Part shown: piece after piece, positions 25,784 through 34,449 of the stretch
How positions within the stretch are numbered: position 1 is the first letter of the stretch
Layout: each line of letters begins with the position of its first letter
NCBI GenBank assembly: GCA_001464995.1
Contig: LNEQ01000254.1
Location: 1-45,258, forward strand
DNA from: Actinobacteria bacterium Ga0077541
GTDB lineage: Bacteria > Actinomycetota > Thermoleophilia > Miltoncostaeales > Miltoncostaeaceae
Reading direction: 5' to 3'
DNA length: 45,258 nt
Notes under the pieces: generated by a model
The model's input: the letters and a program-made list of their open reading frames with translations, nothing else
What the model was told of the DNA's origin: nothing
Database searches by the model: none
Position numbers and translations under genes: made by a program

Positions 25784-25878
25784 CAAGGGGAGTATCCCCA
25801 ACGGCATCGTCGTCAGCACGGCCCTCGCGGGCCCGGCGCTGCAGGCCCCGTCCTCGTGACGGCGGCGGGAGAGACCTT
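25784..25878 (+). promoter_or_regulatory. yybP-ykoY (manganese) riboswitch upstream of terC
   Basis: The leader contains the two invariant ends of this class, AAGGGGAGTA (25785-25794) and GGAGAGACCTT (about 25868-25878). Between them lie paired helices, including acggcatcgtcgtc followed by agcacgg and a GC-rich stem. The class binds Mn2+ through those conserved loops, and its usual targets are TerC/MntP-type transporters, exactly the gene 38 bases downstream. The gap includes the ribosome site GGGAGA, so Mn2+ probably controls translation or termination; I see no clear terminator stem to decide. Confidence 0.85.
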
Positions 25879-25916
25879 CGGCGCACGCCTGCCGTCCGCG
25901 TCGTGGGAGACGACCC

Positions 25917-26888
25917 GTGGAACCGCCCCTCTGGGCATGGCTCGCCTTGATCGGCGCCGTCCCCGTGCTCGCTGCGATCGACCTCCTGGTGTTCGGCCGC
26001 GGCGCGAAGGAGGTGCCGGTGAGGACGGCGGCGCTCTGGAGCGCGGCCTGGATCACGCTCGGCCTCGCGTTCGCGGGGATCATGGGCGCGACGCAGGGCG
26101 GCACGGCGGCCGGCGAGTACCTGTCGGGCTATCTGATCGAGTGGAGCCTCTCGATCGACAACCTGTTCGTCTTCGCGGTGATCTTCGCGTACTTCGCGGT
26201 GCCCAAGGAGGTGCAGCCGCGCGTCCTGATGTACGGGATCCTGGGCGCGCTGGTGTTCCGCGGCATCTTCATCGCCATCGGCGCCGCGGCGCTCGGCGCC
26301 GCGAGCTGGGTGATCTACATCTTCGGCGCGTTCCTGATCGTCACCGCCTACCGGCTGGCGCGCAGCACCGGCGACCACGTCGACCCGAGCAGGAACACGC
26401 TCCTGCTGCTGGTCAACCGCTTCGTGCCGTCCACCGAGGGGTACCACGGCACGAAGGTGTTCGTCCGCCAGGGCGGCCGTCGCTTCGCCACGCCGCTGCT
26501 GGCCGTGCTGCTGGTGATCGCCAGCACGGACGTCGTCTTCGCGATCGACTCGATCCCGGCGATCTTCGCCGTCACCGACGAGGCGTTCATCGTCCTCGCC
26601 GCCAACGTCTTCGCCGTCATGGGCCTCCGGGCGATGTACTTCGTGATCGTCGGCATGCTGACCCGGTTCCGGTACCTCAACTACGGCCTGGCGGTGGTGC
26701 TGGGGCTCGTCGGCCTGAAGATGCTGCTGAACGACGTCTACCACCCGCCGATCTACGTCACCCTCGGCGCGGTCGTCATCGTGCTCGGCACCGCCGTGCT
26801 GGCCTCGCTGTGGGCGACCCGCGGCGAGGGCGGCCAGGAGGAGATCGCCCTCGGACCCGCGACGCGGGTCCACGAGGATCCCGCCTGA
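25917..26888 (+). CDS. TerC/Alx-family membrane protein, probable Mn2+ exporter
   Basis: This 323-residue integral membrane protein has about nine helices with the family's acidic motifs: YLIEWSLSIDNLFVFAVIF in an early helix and LLVIASTDVVFAIDSIPAIF in a later one, both carrying the intramembrane Asp pairs thought to bind metal. TerC and Alx were linked to tellurite and pH resistance; family members are now known to export Mn2+. Translation starts at GTG 25917 behind GGGAGA. The riboswitch directly upstream is a Mn2+ sensor, supporting a role in Mn2+ homeostasis. A short hairpin follows at 26919. Confidence 0.92.
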   Translation: MEPPLWAWLALIGAVPVLAAIDLLVFGRGAKEVPVRTAALWSAAWITLGLAFAGIMGATQGGTAAGEYLSGYLIEWSLSIDNLFVFAVIFAYFAVPKEVQPRVLMYGILGALVFRGIFIAIGAAALGAASWVIYIFGAFLIVTAYRLARSTGDHVDPSRNTLLLLVNRFVPSTEGYHGTKVFVRQGGRRFATPLLAVLLVIASTDVVFAIDSIPAIFAVTDEAFIVLAANVFAVMGLRAMYFVIVGMLTRFRYLNYGLAVVLGLVGLKMLLNDVYHPPIYVTLGAVVIVLGTAVLASLWATRGEGGQEEIALGPATRVHEDPA

Positions 26889-26918
26889 GCGCCGCGCTCC
26901 CGTAGTCGCCCGAAGCGC

Positions 26919-26939
26919 GCATCGGGGCCGTCCCGATGC
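26919..26939 (+). terminator. Hairpin downstream of terC
   Basis: The arms gcatcggg (26919-26926) and cccgatgc (26932-26939) form an 8-bp perfect stem with a 5-base loop, 30 bases after the terC stop. No T-run follows, so it may only protect the 3' end or act with Rho. Confidence 0.4.
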
Positions 26940-26984
26940 CCCGGGAGGGCCCATCGGCGAGGATCGGATCCTGAGAGGAGGCGC

Positions 26985-27740
26985 ATGATGTCCGGCTCTC
27001 GAGCGCAACCGATCACCCGCCGCCGCGTCCTGCTGCTCGCGGTCGCGGCGCTCCTCACGGCGTCCGCGCTGCTCGCCGTCGCGATCCTGCTGATCGGCGC
27101 CTTCGGGACGCTGCAGGCGAGGATCCTCGGCTCGACCGCCCTCCTGGCCGGGTACGGCATCCTCGCGCTGCCGGCGACGATGCTCCTCGATCAGGGGCGG
27201 GCCCGTGGCCTGGCGGTCGCCCTTGTGGGCGCGTGCGCCGCCGCCGCGGGTCTGGCGCTCGCGCTCGTCTGGCAGGACGAGGCGCCGGTTTGGGTCGGGA
27301 AGTCGATGACCACCGCGACCGCGATCGCCGTCGCCGGCGCCCTGACCGCGGCGCTCGTCGCCCGTCGCCGCGAGCCCGAGCCGCCGGTCGTGCGCGTCCT
27401 GTTCATCGCCTCGACGACCCTCGCGGCCGCCGCGGTCGCGCTGTTCTCGGTCCTCATGTGGACCGAGTCGGAGAGCGCGGTTGGCTTCCGGATCCTGGGT
27501 GTGTTCGCCGTGCTCGCACTGCTCGCGGCCGCCCTGCAGCCGCTCCTGGCCCGGGCCCGTGCCGCGGGGGTGCAGGTGCGGATGCGGATCACCGTCGCGC
27601 CCGGCGCGACCGAGGAGGTCTCGGCCGAGGGGCGTGACGCGGCGGCGGCCGTGGCGGCCGGTATCCGCCGGGCCGAGGGGGCCGGCGGCCGGGTGGTGGC
27701 CGTCGAGCTGCTCGAGCGCTCGGCGGTGTCGCCCGGCTGA
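26985..27740 (+). CDS. Multi-pass membrane protein of unknown function
   Basis: The 251-residue product starts after a strong AGGAG (26976-26980), with ATG at 26985 or 26988. It has six or so hydrophobic helices (for example LLLAVAALLTASALLAVAIL, LAVALVGACAAAAGLALALV and VLFIASTTLAAAAVALFSVL), then a cytoplasmic C-terminal tail of about 50 residues rich in Arg, Ala and Glu (VQVRMRITVAPGATEEVSAE). I do not recognise a family. It lies after terC but behind a hairpin and its own ribosome site, so a separate unit is likely. It converges on the mannanase gene. Confidence 0.7.
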   Translation: MMSGSRAQPITRRRVLLLAVAALLTASALLAVAILLIGAFGTLQARILGSTALLAGYGILALPATMLLDQGRARGLAVALVGACAAAAGLALALVWQDEAPVWVGKSMTTATAIAVAGALTAALVARRREPEPPVVRVLFIASTTLAAAAVALFSVLMWTESESAVGFRILGVFAVLALLAAALQPLLARARAAGVQVRMRITVAPGATEEVSAEGRDAAAAVAAGIRRAEGAGGRVVAVELLERSAVSPG

Positions 27741-27768
27741 GAACGGGCTCCAAGGGTCCGGCCGGAGG

Positions 27769-28899
27769 TCAGCCCACGACGCGGAAGCGCGGGTCCTGGA
27801 GCCAGTCCCGGCCGAGCGTCCCGGGCTGCGCCAGCGCACCCGCGGTCTGTCCCTGGAGGCGGAAGTCGAGCCCGCCGCCGTCGATGTCGTCGTACCAGAG
27901 CACCGCGCGCAGGCGCGGGTAGTCCTCGCGCAGCGTCCGGAAGGTCTGGCGGATCCACGCGCGCGGATCGCCGCCGACGCCCGTGGTGCCGATCTCCGAG
28001 ATCATGATCGGCTTGCCGAAGTCCGCGAGCACCCGGTACGTGTCGCGGTAGAGCGCATCGGCCGTCCGCCAGGAGCTCCACGAATGGGCGTCGCCCCAGT
28101 TGAAGCCCGAGGTCGAGACCCAGTCGACGTAGCGGTCGCCCGGGTAGTAGGCGCCCACCGCGTGATCCTCGCCCTCGATGCGCTCGAGGTTGTTGATCGA
28201 CCAGATCCAGCTGACGTTGTCCGCGCCCGCCCGGTCGAAGATCCCGTGGATGCGCCGCCACGCGCGCACGTAGTCGGCGGGGGTGTTGCCGTTGGTGTGG
28301 ACGCCCCACGGGTACCAGTTGCCGTTCATCTCGTGCATCAGGCGCAGCATCACGGGCCCCCGGTAGGCCGCGACGTCCCGCGCCCAGGCCCGGATGAAGG
28401 CGTCGTGGTCGCCCTCGGCGATCCGGGCGAGGGCGACGTCGGGCTGGACGGCCACGTGCCTCTCGCCGGCCGGCGCGCTCCACGGCTCCCAGGTGATCAT
28501 GGGGATGGCGCCGGCGCGCGACACCCGCCGCGCCCAGTCGGCGCGGAAGCGGCGCTCGCCGGTGAGCCACTGCTGGAACCAGTTGACGATCCGCGGCCGC
28601 GCGCCGTTGTCGCGCGCCCAGTCGCCGACCGCGCCGTTGCGGGTGACCAGCGCGAAGTTGGAGACGCCGAGGTAGACGCCCTCCTGCGGGGGGAGCGCCA
28701 TGCGCATCGGCTCGCGGACATCGCGCTCGGGGTCGGGGGCGGGGGCCGCGACCGGGCTCGGCGAGTCGGCCGCCACCGGGGGCGGCGCCGGGTCGGACGC
28801 CACCAGGAACGGGACGGCGAGGACGCCCGCGACCACGGCGGCGACGACGGCGCCCGCGGCGCTGAGCGCCAGGCGGCGGCGCCAGGAGGTCGGTCTCAC
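27769..28899 (-). CDS. GH26 beta-mannanase-like secreted glycoside hydrolase
   Basis: After a membrane-spanning segment (LALSAAGAVVAAVVAGVLAV) and a Pro/Ala linker, the catalytic TIM barrel has the GH26 signatures. RLMHEMNGNWYPWGVHTN contains the acid/base Glu, IWSINNLERIEGEDHAVG and YYPGDRYVDWVSTSGFNWGD follow, and IMISEIGTTGVGGDP contains the probable nucleophile Glu. GH26 members act on beta-1,4-mannan or related glucans. The start is GTG 28899 and the 376 residues are complete. The hydrophobic N-terminus predicts export, either anchored or cleaved. It is divergent from the GH6 gene at 29030, so the pair may share regulation. Confidence 0.85.
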   Translation of the reverse strand: MRPTSWRRRLALSAAGAVVAAVVAGVLAVPFLVASDPAPPPVAADSPSPVAAPAPDPERDVREPMRMALPPQEGVYLGVSNFALVTRNGAVGDWARDNGARPRIVNWFQQWLTGERRFRADWARRVSRAGAIPMITWEPWSAPAGERHVAVQPDVALARIAEGDHDAFIRAWARDVAAYRGPVMLRLMHEMNGNWYPWGVHTNGNTPADYVRAWRRIHGIFDRAGADNVSWIWSINNLERIEGEDHAVGAYYPGDRYVDWVSTSGFNWGDAHSWSSWRTADALYRDTYRVLADFGKPIMISEIGTTGVGGDPRAWIRQTFRTLREDYPRLRAVLWYDDIDGGGLDFRLQGQTAGALAQPGTLGRDWLQDPRFRVVG

Positions 28900-29029
28900 A
28901 CCCCGGACGTCGGCACCCCCCGCGGCCGACCTGAGCGTCCGGGGCCCGCGGAGGCACCCGGCGGCGCGGCACGGAGTGTGAGGTTTCCATAGTCTTCACG
29001 GGTCTCCGGCGTGCCGATACCAGCGCCAC

Positions 29030-30172
29030 GTGGCCTCATCCGCATCTGTGCCAATCCTCCGCCAGCGCCGCGTACGGCGCCTCATGCTGCTCCTGGCCGC
29101 CGCCGGCACCGCCGTGCTCGGCTCGGGCACGGCCTCGGCGGCCACCGCCCACGGCCCCGTCGGCGGTGCCTGGGCCCTGGGCGACGGCTCCTCGGCGCAC
29201 GAGTCGGCGACCGCCGCGCGCCGGGGCGCGCGCGTGAACGCGGTGCGCGAGCGGGCGCTGCGCCGCGCGCGCCGCGCCAAGGCGCGCGAGGTCGATCCGC
29301 TCGCCGCGCTGCCGCTCTACGTCGAGCCCGGCGGTCCTGCCCGGGCCCAGGCCAACGCCTGGCGGCGGGCGCGCCCCGGCGACGCCGGGCTGATCGATTC
29401 GATCGCGCAGCAGCCGCAGAGCCTCTGGCTGGGCGACTGGCGCTACGACGTGCGGGCCGAGGCGGCCCGTCGCGTGGCGGCGGGCCGGGCCACCGGCACC
29501 GTGCCGGTGATCGTCGCCTACAACCTGCCGAACCGGGACTGCGGCCAGCACTCCTCGGGCGGCGCCGCCGGGGCCGCGCAGTACCGTCGCTGGATCGACG
29601 GCCTCGCCACCGGCATCGGCGCCGCGCCCGCGATCGTCGTGCTCGAGCCGGACGGTCTCGCGGGCCTCGGCTGCCTGTCGGCGGCGCAGCGGCGCGAGCG
29701 CATGACGCTGCTGACCGAGGCCGTCGACCGCCTGTCCCACCTGCCGGCGACCGCGGTCTACATCGACGCCGGCAACCCGGGCTGGATCCCGGCCGGCGTC
29801 ATGGCCCGGAGGCTGCGCGCCGTGGGCGTCTCGGGCGCGCGCGGGTTCGCGGTCAACGTCTCCGGGTTCGAGACCACGCGACGCGCGCTCGCCTTCGGCC
29901 GCGCGATCTCCCGCCGTACCTCGGGGGCCCACTTCGTCGTGGACACCAGCCGCAACGGCCTCGGTCCGCTGTCGCGTCCCCAGTGGTGCAACCCACCGGG
30001 CAGGGCGCTCGGCGAGCGGCCGACCACCGAGACCGGTGATCCGCGGGCCGACGCCTTCCTGTGGATCAAGCGCCCCGGGGAGTCGGACGGCACCTGCAAC
30101 GGCGGCCCGCCCGCCGGCACCTGGTGGCCCGAGTACGCCCTGGGCCTCGCCCAGAGGGCCGCGACGCCCTGA
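29030..30172 (+). CDS. GH6 cellulase / endoglucanase, secreted
   Basis: The 380-residue protein has a basic n-region and signal peptide (RVRRLMLLLAAAGTAVLGSG, cleavage near ASA), then a GH6 barrel. Visible motifs are VPVIVAYNLPNRDCGQHSSG with the catalytic-acid Asp, IVVLEPDGLAGLGCLSAA with a second Asp, and the C-terminal WCNPPGRALGERPTTETGDP and FLWIKRPGESDGTCNG loops that close the active tunnel. GH6 enzymes cut beta-1,4-glucan with inversion. Start GTG 29030; GTG 29048 is possible. It sits between a GH26 gene and a cellulose-synthase-like gene, as expected for a hydrolase that edits the polymer made next door. Confidence 0.92.
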   Translation: MASSASVPILRQRRVRRLMLLLAAAGTAVLGSGTASAATAHGPVGGAWALGDGSSAHESATAARRGARVNAVRERALRRARRAKAREVDPLAALPLYVEPGGPARAQANAWRRARPGDAGLIDSIAQQPQSLWLGDWRYDVRAEAARRVAAGRATGTVPVIVAYNLPNRDCGQHSSGGAAGAAQYRRWIDGLATGIGAAPAIVVLEPDGLAGLGCLSAAQRRERMTLLTEAVDRLSHLPATAVYIDAGNPGWIPAGVMARRLRAVGVSGARGFAVNVSGFETTRRALAFGRAISRRTSGAHFVVDTSRNGLGPLSRPQWCNPPGRALGERPTTETGDPRADAFLWIKRPGESDGTCNGGPPAGTWWPEYALGLAQRAATP

Positions 30173-30284
30173 TCCGGGGGCCGGGGGAGGGATCCGCCGG
30201 CTGACCCATCGCGAAGATCGGCGGCCCGGCGGCCGATAACCGAGTCGACCCGCGCGCACGCGCACGACGACGAGGACGGCACGG

Positions 30285-32292
30285 ATGCCCCCACACACCG
30301 CCGAGGACGCGACGGCTGCTGCCGCGATCTCGCGACCGCCGCGGTCGTCGGCATCGCGGATCGCCCAGGCCCTGGCGCTCGCGTCGCTGCTCGCCGCGGG
30401 CGGCTACCTGGTGTGGCGGTGGGGCTTCACCCTCGAGGGGTCGGCGCTGTGGCTCGGCGTCCCGCTCGCCCTCGCCGAGACCTACGGCCTGATCATGCTC
30501 GCCCTGCTCACCTTCTCCTGCTGGCGCCTCGCGGAGCGACCGGCGCGCGAGCCGCTGGAGGGCCGCAGCGTGGCCATCCTGATCGCGACCTACGACGAGG
30601 ACGAGGACGTCCTGCGCCCCACGGTCGTGGGCGCCCTCGGGGTCCGCAACGACGTGCCGCCCGAGGTCTGCGTGCTCGACGACGGCGGCCGCCCGTGGGT
30701 GGAGGAGATGTGCGCGTCGGTGGGCGCCCGCTACGTCTGCCGCCCGGCGCCGCGGCTGCACGCGAAGGCCGGCAACATCAACCACGTCCTGCCGATGCTG
30801 GACGCGGAGTTCATCGTCACCCTCGACGCCGACCACGTTCCGCGCCCCGAGCTGATCGAGCGGATGATCGGCCACATGGCCGACCCGCGCGTCGCCATCG
30901 TCCAGGGCCCCCAGGCCTTCTACAACCGGGGCTTCGGCCACCCGCCGGCGCTCGACGACCCGCTGCGCAACGAGCAGAGCATCTTCTTCGACGTGATCTG
31001 CCGCGGGAAGGACCGCCACGGTGCCGCCTTCTGGTGCGGCTGCCCGTCGCTGCTGCGCCGTGATCGGCGGCGTCGCCACCGAGACCGTCGTGGAGGACGC
31101 CCACACCAGCCTCAAGCTGAACGCGCGCGGATGGAAGGTCGCCTACCACCACGAGGTCATGGCCCTCGGCCTCGCCCCGGAGGAGATCGGCGCGTTCGTC
31201 GTGCAGCGCGGCCGCTGGGCGCGCGGCTCGCTGCAGATGCTGCGGCTCGAGAGGCCCCTGCTGCGGCGCGGCCTCAGCTGGCCGCAGCGCCTGGAGTACA
31301 CCGCCAGCACCATGCACTTCCTGGAGGGCCCGCAGCGGTTGATCGGCTTCCTGGTGCCGCCTCTGGTGCTGTTCACCGGCGCCGTGCCGATCGCCTCCGA
31401 CCCCCTGCTCTACCTGGCGATCTTCGTGCCGTCGTTCCTGCTGGTGCCCCTCGCCTCGAAGGCCCTGACGCGCGGCCACTACCGCGTGCTCGAGGGAGAG
31501 CGCTTCTCGGTCGTCCGCATGGAGGCCTACCTGCGGGCCCTGGCCGCCCTGCCGCGCGGTCGCGGCGCCGGCTTCGCGGTGACGCCCAAGGGCGCCCGCA
31601 GCGGTGGCTCCCCGGTGGCCCGCGCCCTCCGGGTGCCGATCGCGATGGCCGCGCTGAGCGCAATCGCGATCGCCTACCAGACCACGGCCCATCTGCTCGA
31701 CCTGCCGGGGCGCCTGCCCCCGGGGGCGGCGACCGTCACCAACGCGTGGGCCTTCATCAACATCGGCCTGGTGGCGGCCGTCGTCGTGTGGGCGCGCGGC
31801 GTCCAGCACCGGCGGCGCAGCCACCGCTTCCCGGCGGAGGTCCACGCGGCCTACTCGGCCGACGCGGGCGTCGTCCCGTCGCTCGCGGGTCGCACCACCG
31901 ACCTGTCGCGGCACGGTGCGCGCGTGGCCGTCAACGACCCCCGTGAGCCCGGCGAGCGCATCCGGATGGTCCTCCTCCTCGACGACGGCCCCATCGAGGT
32001 GGACGGCACGATCGCCACCGCCACGGCGTCGTCGGATGGGGGATGGGTGGTGGGCGTCGAGTTCGACGACCTCGACCGGGCCGTGAGCGACGCCATCGTC
32101 TCCTGGTGCTTCCGCTTCCCGTTCGGCCCCGACTGCGCCGTCCTGCCCCCGCGCGCACCGGCCCGCGCGCAGGAGGCCGACCCGGTGGGCGTCGCCGCCC
32201 ACGAGGACCCCTCGCTGCTCGCGACCGCCGAGGCCGCCGCCACCGAGGCGGGCGACGACGATCCGGAGGTCGTCGCCGAGGGCTCGGCCTGA
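30285..32292 (+). pseudogene. BcsA-like family 2 glycosyltransferase with C-terminal PilZ domain, frame disrupted near 31,055
   Basis: Two frames reconstruct one processive glycan synthase. The first, from ATG 30285 (GAGGA 8 bases upstream), has two membrane helices, IATYDEDEDVL, VLDDGGRP, the DxD in VTLDADHVP and FWCGCPSLLRR. Then about 14 bases that would encode roughly five family-conserved residues appear missing, and the next frame resumes GGVATETVVEDAHTSLKLN, the acceptor motif QRGRW, more helices and a PilZ domain. PilZ has RRSHR (RxxxR) and DLSRHGA (DxSxxG), so it binds cyclic-di-GMP. The usual TED motif reads VED. No bcsB, C, D or Z is adjacent. As read, the gene would not make an intact enzyme. 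Confidence 0.85.
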
Positions 32293-32322
32293 GGGGCTTT
32301 CGGCTACCCTGGGCACCCGTTT

Positions 32323-32396
32323 CGGGACGTGGCGCAGCCTGGTAGCGCACCGCCTTTGGGTGGCGGGGGTCCCCGGTTCGAATCCGGGCGTCCCGA
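32323..32396 (+). tRNA. tRNA-Pro (anticodon TGG)
   Basis: The cloverleaf has acceptor arms CGGGACG (32323-32329) and CGTCCCG (32389-32395) with A as discriminator. The D arm contains GCGC/GCGC around AGCCTGGTA, the anticodon arm is CCGCC/GGCGG with loop TTTGGGT giving TGG, and the T arm is CCCGG/CCGGG with loop TTCGAAT. The 3' CCA is not encoded. It lies 30 bases after the glycosyltransferase stop. Confidence 0.95.
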
Positions 32397-32571
32397 TCAG
32401 ATGTGAGCGAGCCGTGATGGGTGGGGCGGTGTCGTCCGGCAGATCGCGCTACTGTGCGCGCGGCGGCTCCATCCGGGGCTGGCTAAGAACGCGTGGATGA
32501 GCGACGACTTTGGTGGGCCTTCGAGCTCGGCGGGTCTTCGGTTTTTCTCGCTGAGCGATAAAGGATGGGTA
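32397..32571 (+). promoter_or_regulatory. Leader and promoter region of the cold-shock gene
   Basis: The 175 bases between tRNA-Pro and the csp start contain no gene of their own. The last 40 bases are unusually T/A-rich for this genome (cggtttttctcgctgagcga, then taaaggatgggta). Long structured leaders are typical of csp mRNAs and help control translation at low temperature. I cannot fix a promoter precisely. Confidence 0.45.
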
Positions 32572-32775
32572 ATGCCCGAAGGCGTCGTGAAGTGGTTCTC
32601 GCAGGAGAAGGGCTACGGTTTCATCACCCCGGACGACGGGGGCAAGGACCTCTTCGTCCACTTCTCCGAGATCCAGGGCTCCGGCTTCCGGAACCTGGAC
32701 GAGGGCCAGAAGGTCAGCTTCGAGAGCCAGGAGGGCCCCAAGGGCCCGCAGGCCGCGAAGGTCTCCCCGCTCTAA
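32572..32775 (+). CDS. Cold-shock domain protein (CspA family)
   Basis: The 67-residue OB-fold protein begins [20 protein letters not shown] with RNP1 (KGYGFI) and RNP2 (DLFVHFSEI), then [20 protein letters not shown], and ends with the standard PQAAKV. It binds single-stranded RNA and DNA and melts secondary structure as an RNA chaperone. ATG 32572 follows AAGGA with about 8 bases spacing. The frame is open from 32497, but the upstream residues do not fit the family. An intrinsic terminator follows at 32803. Csp paralogues vary in whether they are cold-induced or constitutive. Confidence 0.95.
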   Translation: MPEGVVKWFSQEKGYGFITPDDGGKDLFVHFSEIQGSGFRNLDEGQKVSFESQEGPKGPQAAKVSPL

Positions 32776-32802
32776 GGCCCTTCGAGGCCGATGGGTACTA
32801 CT

Positions 32803-32837
32803 GCGAGGCCGCCCTCCGGGGCGGCCTCGCTGCTTTT
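32803..32837 (+). terminator. Intrinsic terminator of the cold-shock gene
   Basis: A perfect 12-bp stem has arms gcgaggccgccc (32803-32814) and gggcggcctcgc (32819-32830) around a 4-base tccg loop, followed by tgctttt. This is the best intrinsic terminator in the window and lies 28 bases after the csp stop. Confidence 0.85.
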
Positions 32838-32964
32838 ACGGGCCGGGCCGCGTCCGGGTGTTCAGCCCCCGGTGAGCCCCCCGTAAGGCGGCCGAAAGGC
32901 CCCGCCCATATCCCTGATGCGACGACCGCGGACCGACCGCGGCGTGAGCGACGAAGGGGATCAG

Positions 32965-34056
32965 ATGAGTCGTATCAGGTGGGTGACCGCCCTCGCGGCG
33001 ACGGTCGTGGCCTCGGCTGCGCTGGTCGCGGCGGGGTGCGGTTCCGACGACGAGGAGGCCGGCGCCGCGACCCAGGCGACGACGACCGCCGCCGTCCCGG
33101 CCGGCGGGCAGTTGCTGGCGAGCGCGATCACCATCGACGACGCGGCGGGCACGGCCACCATCCCGCTCCTGCGGGGGGTCGGTCCCGGGGGCGACGACGT
33201 GTACTACGTGGTGACCGAGTCGTCCGACGAGGCGGACGCCGGGGAGCGCGGGGTCACCCACGCGCCGAAGCTCGCCAACGCGCTCGGCACGAAGGCGGTG
33301 CAGGAGGTCGGCGTGGAGGGTGACACCGTCACCTTCGCCGGTACGGTCGACTTCTCCCCGGAGCGGTCGGTGACGCCGGGCCCCGAGGGCTTCCCGCCCG
33401 ACGCGGTCACGCCCGGCCAGGTGGGCGACGCGCGCTACAGCCCGCTGATCACCTCCGACGGCGAGATCGTGCTCAACGCCTCGCAGGTGCAGAACGACAG
33501 CGGCACGCACGACGCCGTGGTCGACATCGACACGGAGGCGGGCACGGTCACCCTCAAGACGCTCTCGGGCTTCTTCAACGGCTCGCGGGTCAGCTACTTC
33601 CGCCTCGACGCGTCCGTGGACGTCGTGGCGGCCCTCGAGGAGAGCACGCTGGCCCCGAACCTCGGCGAGGCGCCGGGACAGGGCTCGAACGCGGACGACT
33701 CCTCGCGCTCGGCGATCGTGCCGATCGTCAACGGTGTCCGCGCGGCGGACGACCCGGACCGGCAGGGCCTGCAGTCGGCCGTGCTCGGCAACGGGTCCCC
33801 GCTCAACATCACGCAGTCCCTTCCCGGGGCTCCGGACTACAGCCCGCTGTGGGACGTCGCCCCGGCCGTCTGGACCCCGGAGGCCATCGCCGCGGGCGAG
33901 CGGACCCTGGTGACCGGCAACGAGCAGATCGCGACGCTCGTGTCCGCCGGCTCCCTCACGAGCGCCGGTGAGGGCGCGGCACACGCCGAGCTCGGCGGGC
34001 TCAAGACCCTCGGCGCGGTCTCCAACTGCCCCACGATCGCGATCTCGGCGGGGTAG
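32965..34056 (+). CDS. Putative lipoprotein of unknown function
   Basis: From ATG 32965 (AAGGGGA upstream) the 363-residue protein starts MSRIRWVTALAATVVASAAL and has lipobox LVAAGCGS, so the Cys should be lipidated and the protein held on the outer face of the membrane. An acidic/Thr-rich tether (DDEEAGAATQATTTAA) leads to a repetitive beta-type domain with TITIDDAAGTATIPLLRG-like strands and GEIVLNASQVQNDSG. I do not recognise a family. It is transcribed separately from csp, which has its own terminator. Its last 56 bases overlap a convergent frame. Confidence 0.75.
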   Translation: MSRIRWVTALAATVVASAALVAAGCGSDDEEAGAATQATTTAAVPAGGQLLASAITIDDAAGTATIPLLRGVGPGGDDVYYVVTESSDEADAGERGVTHAPKLANALGTKAVQEVGVEGDTVTFAGTVDFSPERSVTPGPEGFPPDAVTPGQVGDARYSPLITSDGEIVLNASQVQNDSGTHDAVVDIDTEAGTVTLKTLSGFFNGSRVSYFRLDASVDVVAALEESTLAPNLGEAPGQGSNADDSSRSAIVPIVNGVRAADDPDRQGLQSAVLGNGSPLNITQSLPGAPDYSPLWDVAPAVWTPEAIAAGERTLVTGNEQIATLVSAGSLTSAGEGAAHAELGGLKTLGAVSNCPTIAISAG

Positions 34057-34381
34057 CCGCCCGATCGGGTCGCGGTGGACTCCGCGCCGATCGCCCGGGC
34101 GTGGGCCTCCTCCCAGGGGCCGCGTCCGGGCCCCCCGGGGTCCCGCGACCGAGACGCACGAAGGTCGCCGTGAGCTCGCTGCGCATCGGGGCGCGGCCGG
34201 GCAGCTCGGGCGGCTCCGACAGCGTCGTGAGCCACTCCGCGTACCAGCCGGCCCAGCCGGGGTCGTCGCCGTCGACGATGCGGTACACCGCGCGCTGGAG
34301 CCCGGTCGCCTCGCGCGGCGGCTCCGCGGTCCGTGTCTCGCGACCGGTCGTCGTCGTGACCCTCTTCGGCGGGACCGGCAC
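34001..34381 (-). CDS. Small hypothetical soluble protein
   Basis: The core TGLQRAVYRIVDGDDPGWAG and WYAEWLTTLSEPPELPGRAP then MRSELTATFVRLGR is a compact, natural-looking sequence, similar to short proteins with a DPGWAxWYAxWL motif found in several bacterial groups. The exact ends are unclear. GTG 34381 or an ATG near 34432 could start it, and the tail beyond GRGTPGG is low-complexity and runs under the lipoprotein gene. There is no ribosome site I trust. The function is unknown. Confidence 0.5.
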   Translation of the reverse strand: MPVPPKRVTTTTGRETRTAEPPREATGLQRAVYRIVDGDDPGWAGWYAEWLTTLSEPPELPGRAPMRSELTATFVRLGRGTPGGPDAAPGRRPTPGRSARSPPRPDRAATPPRSRSWGSWRPRRGS

Positions 34382-34449
34382 CGATGGGCTCGTTACGGAT
34401 GCCGTCCATCGGGGAACATGGCAGTGGTTCATCCTACGAAGGAGACACA

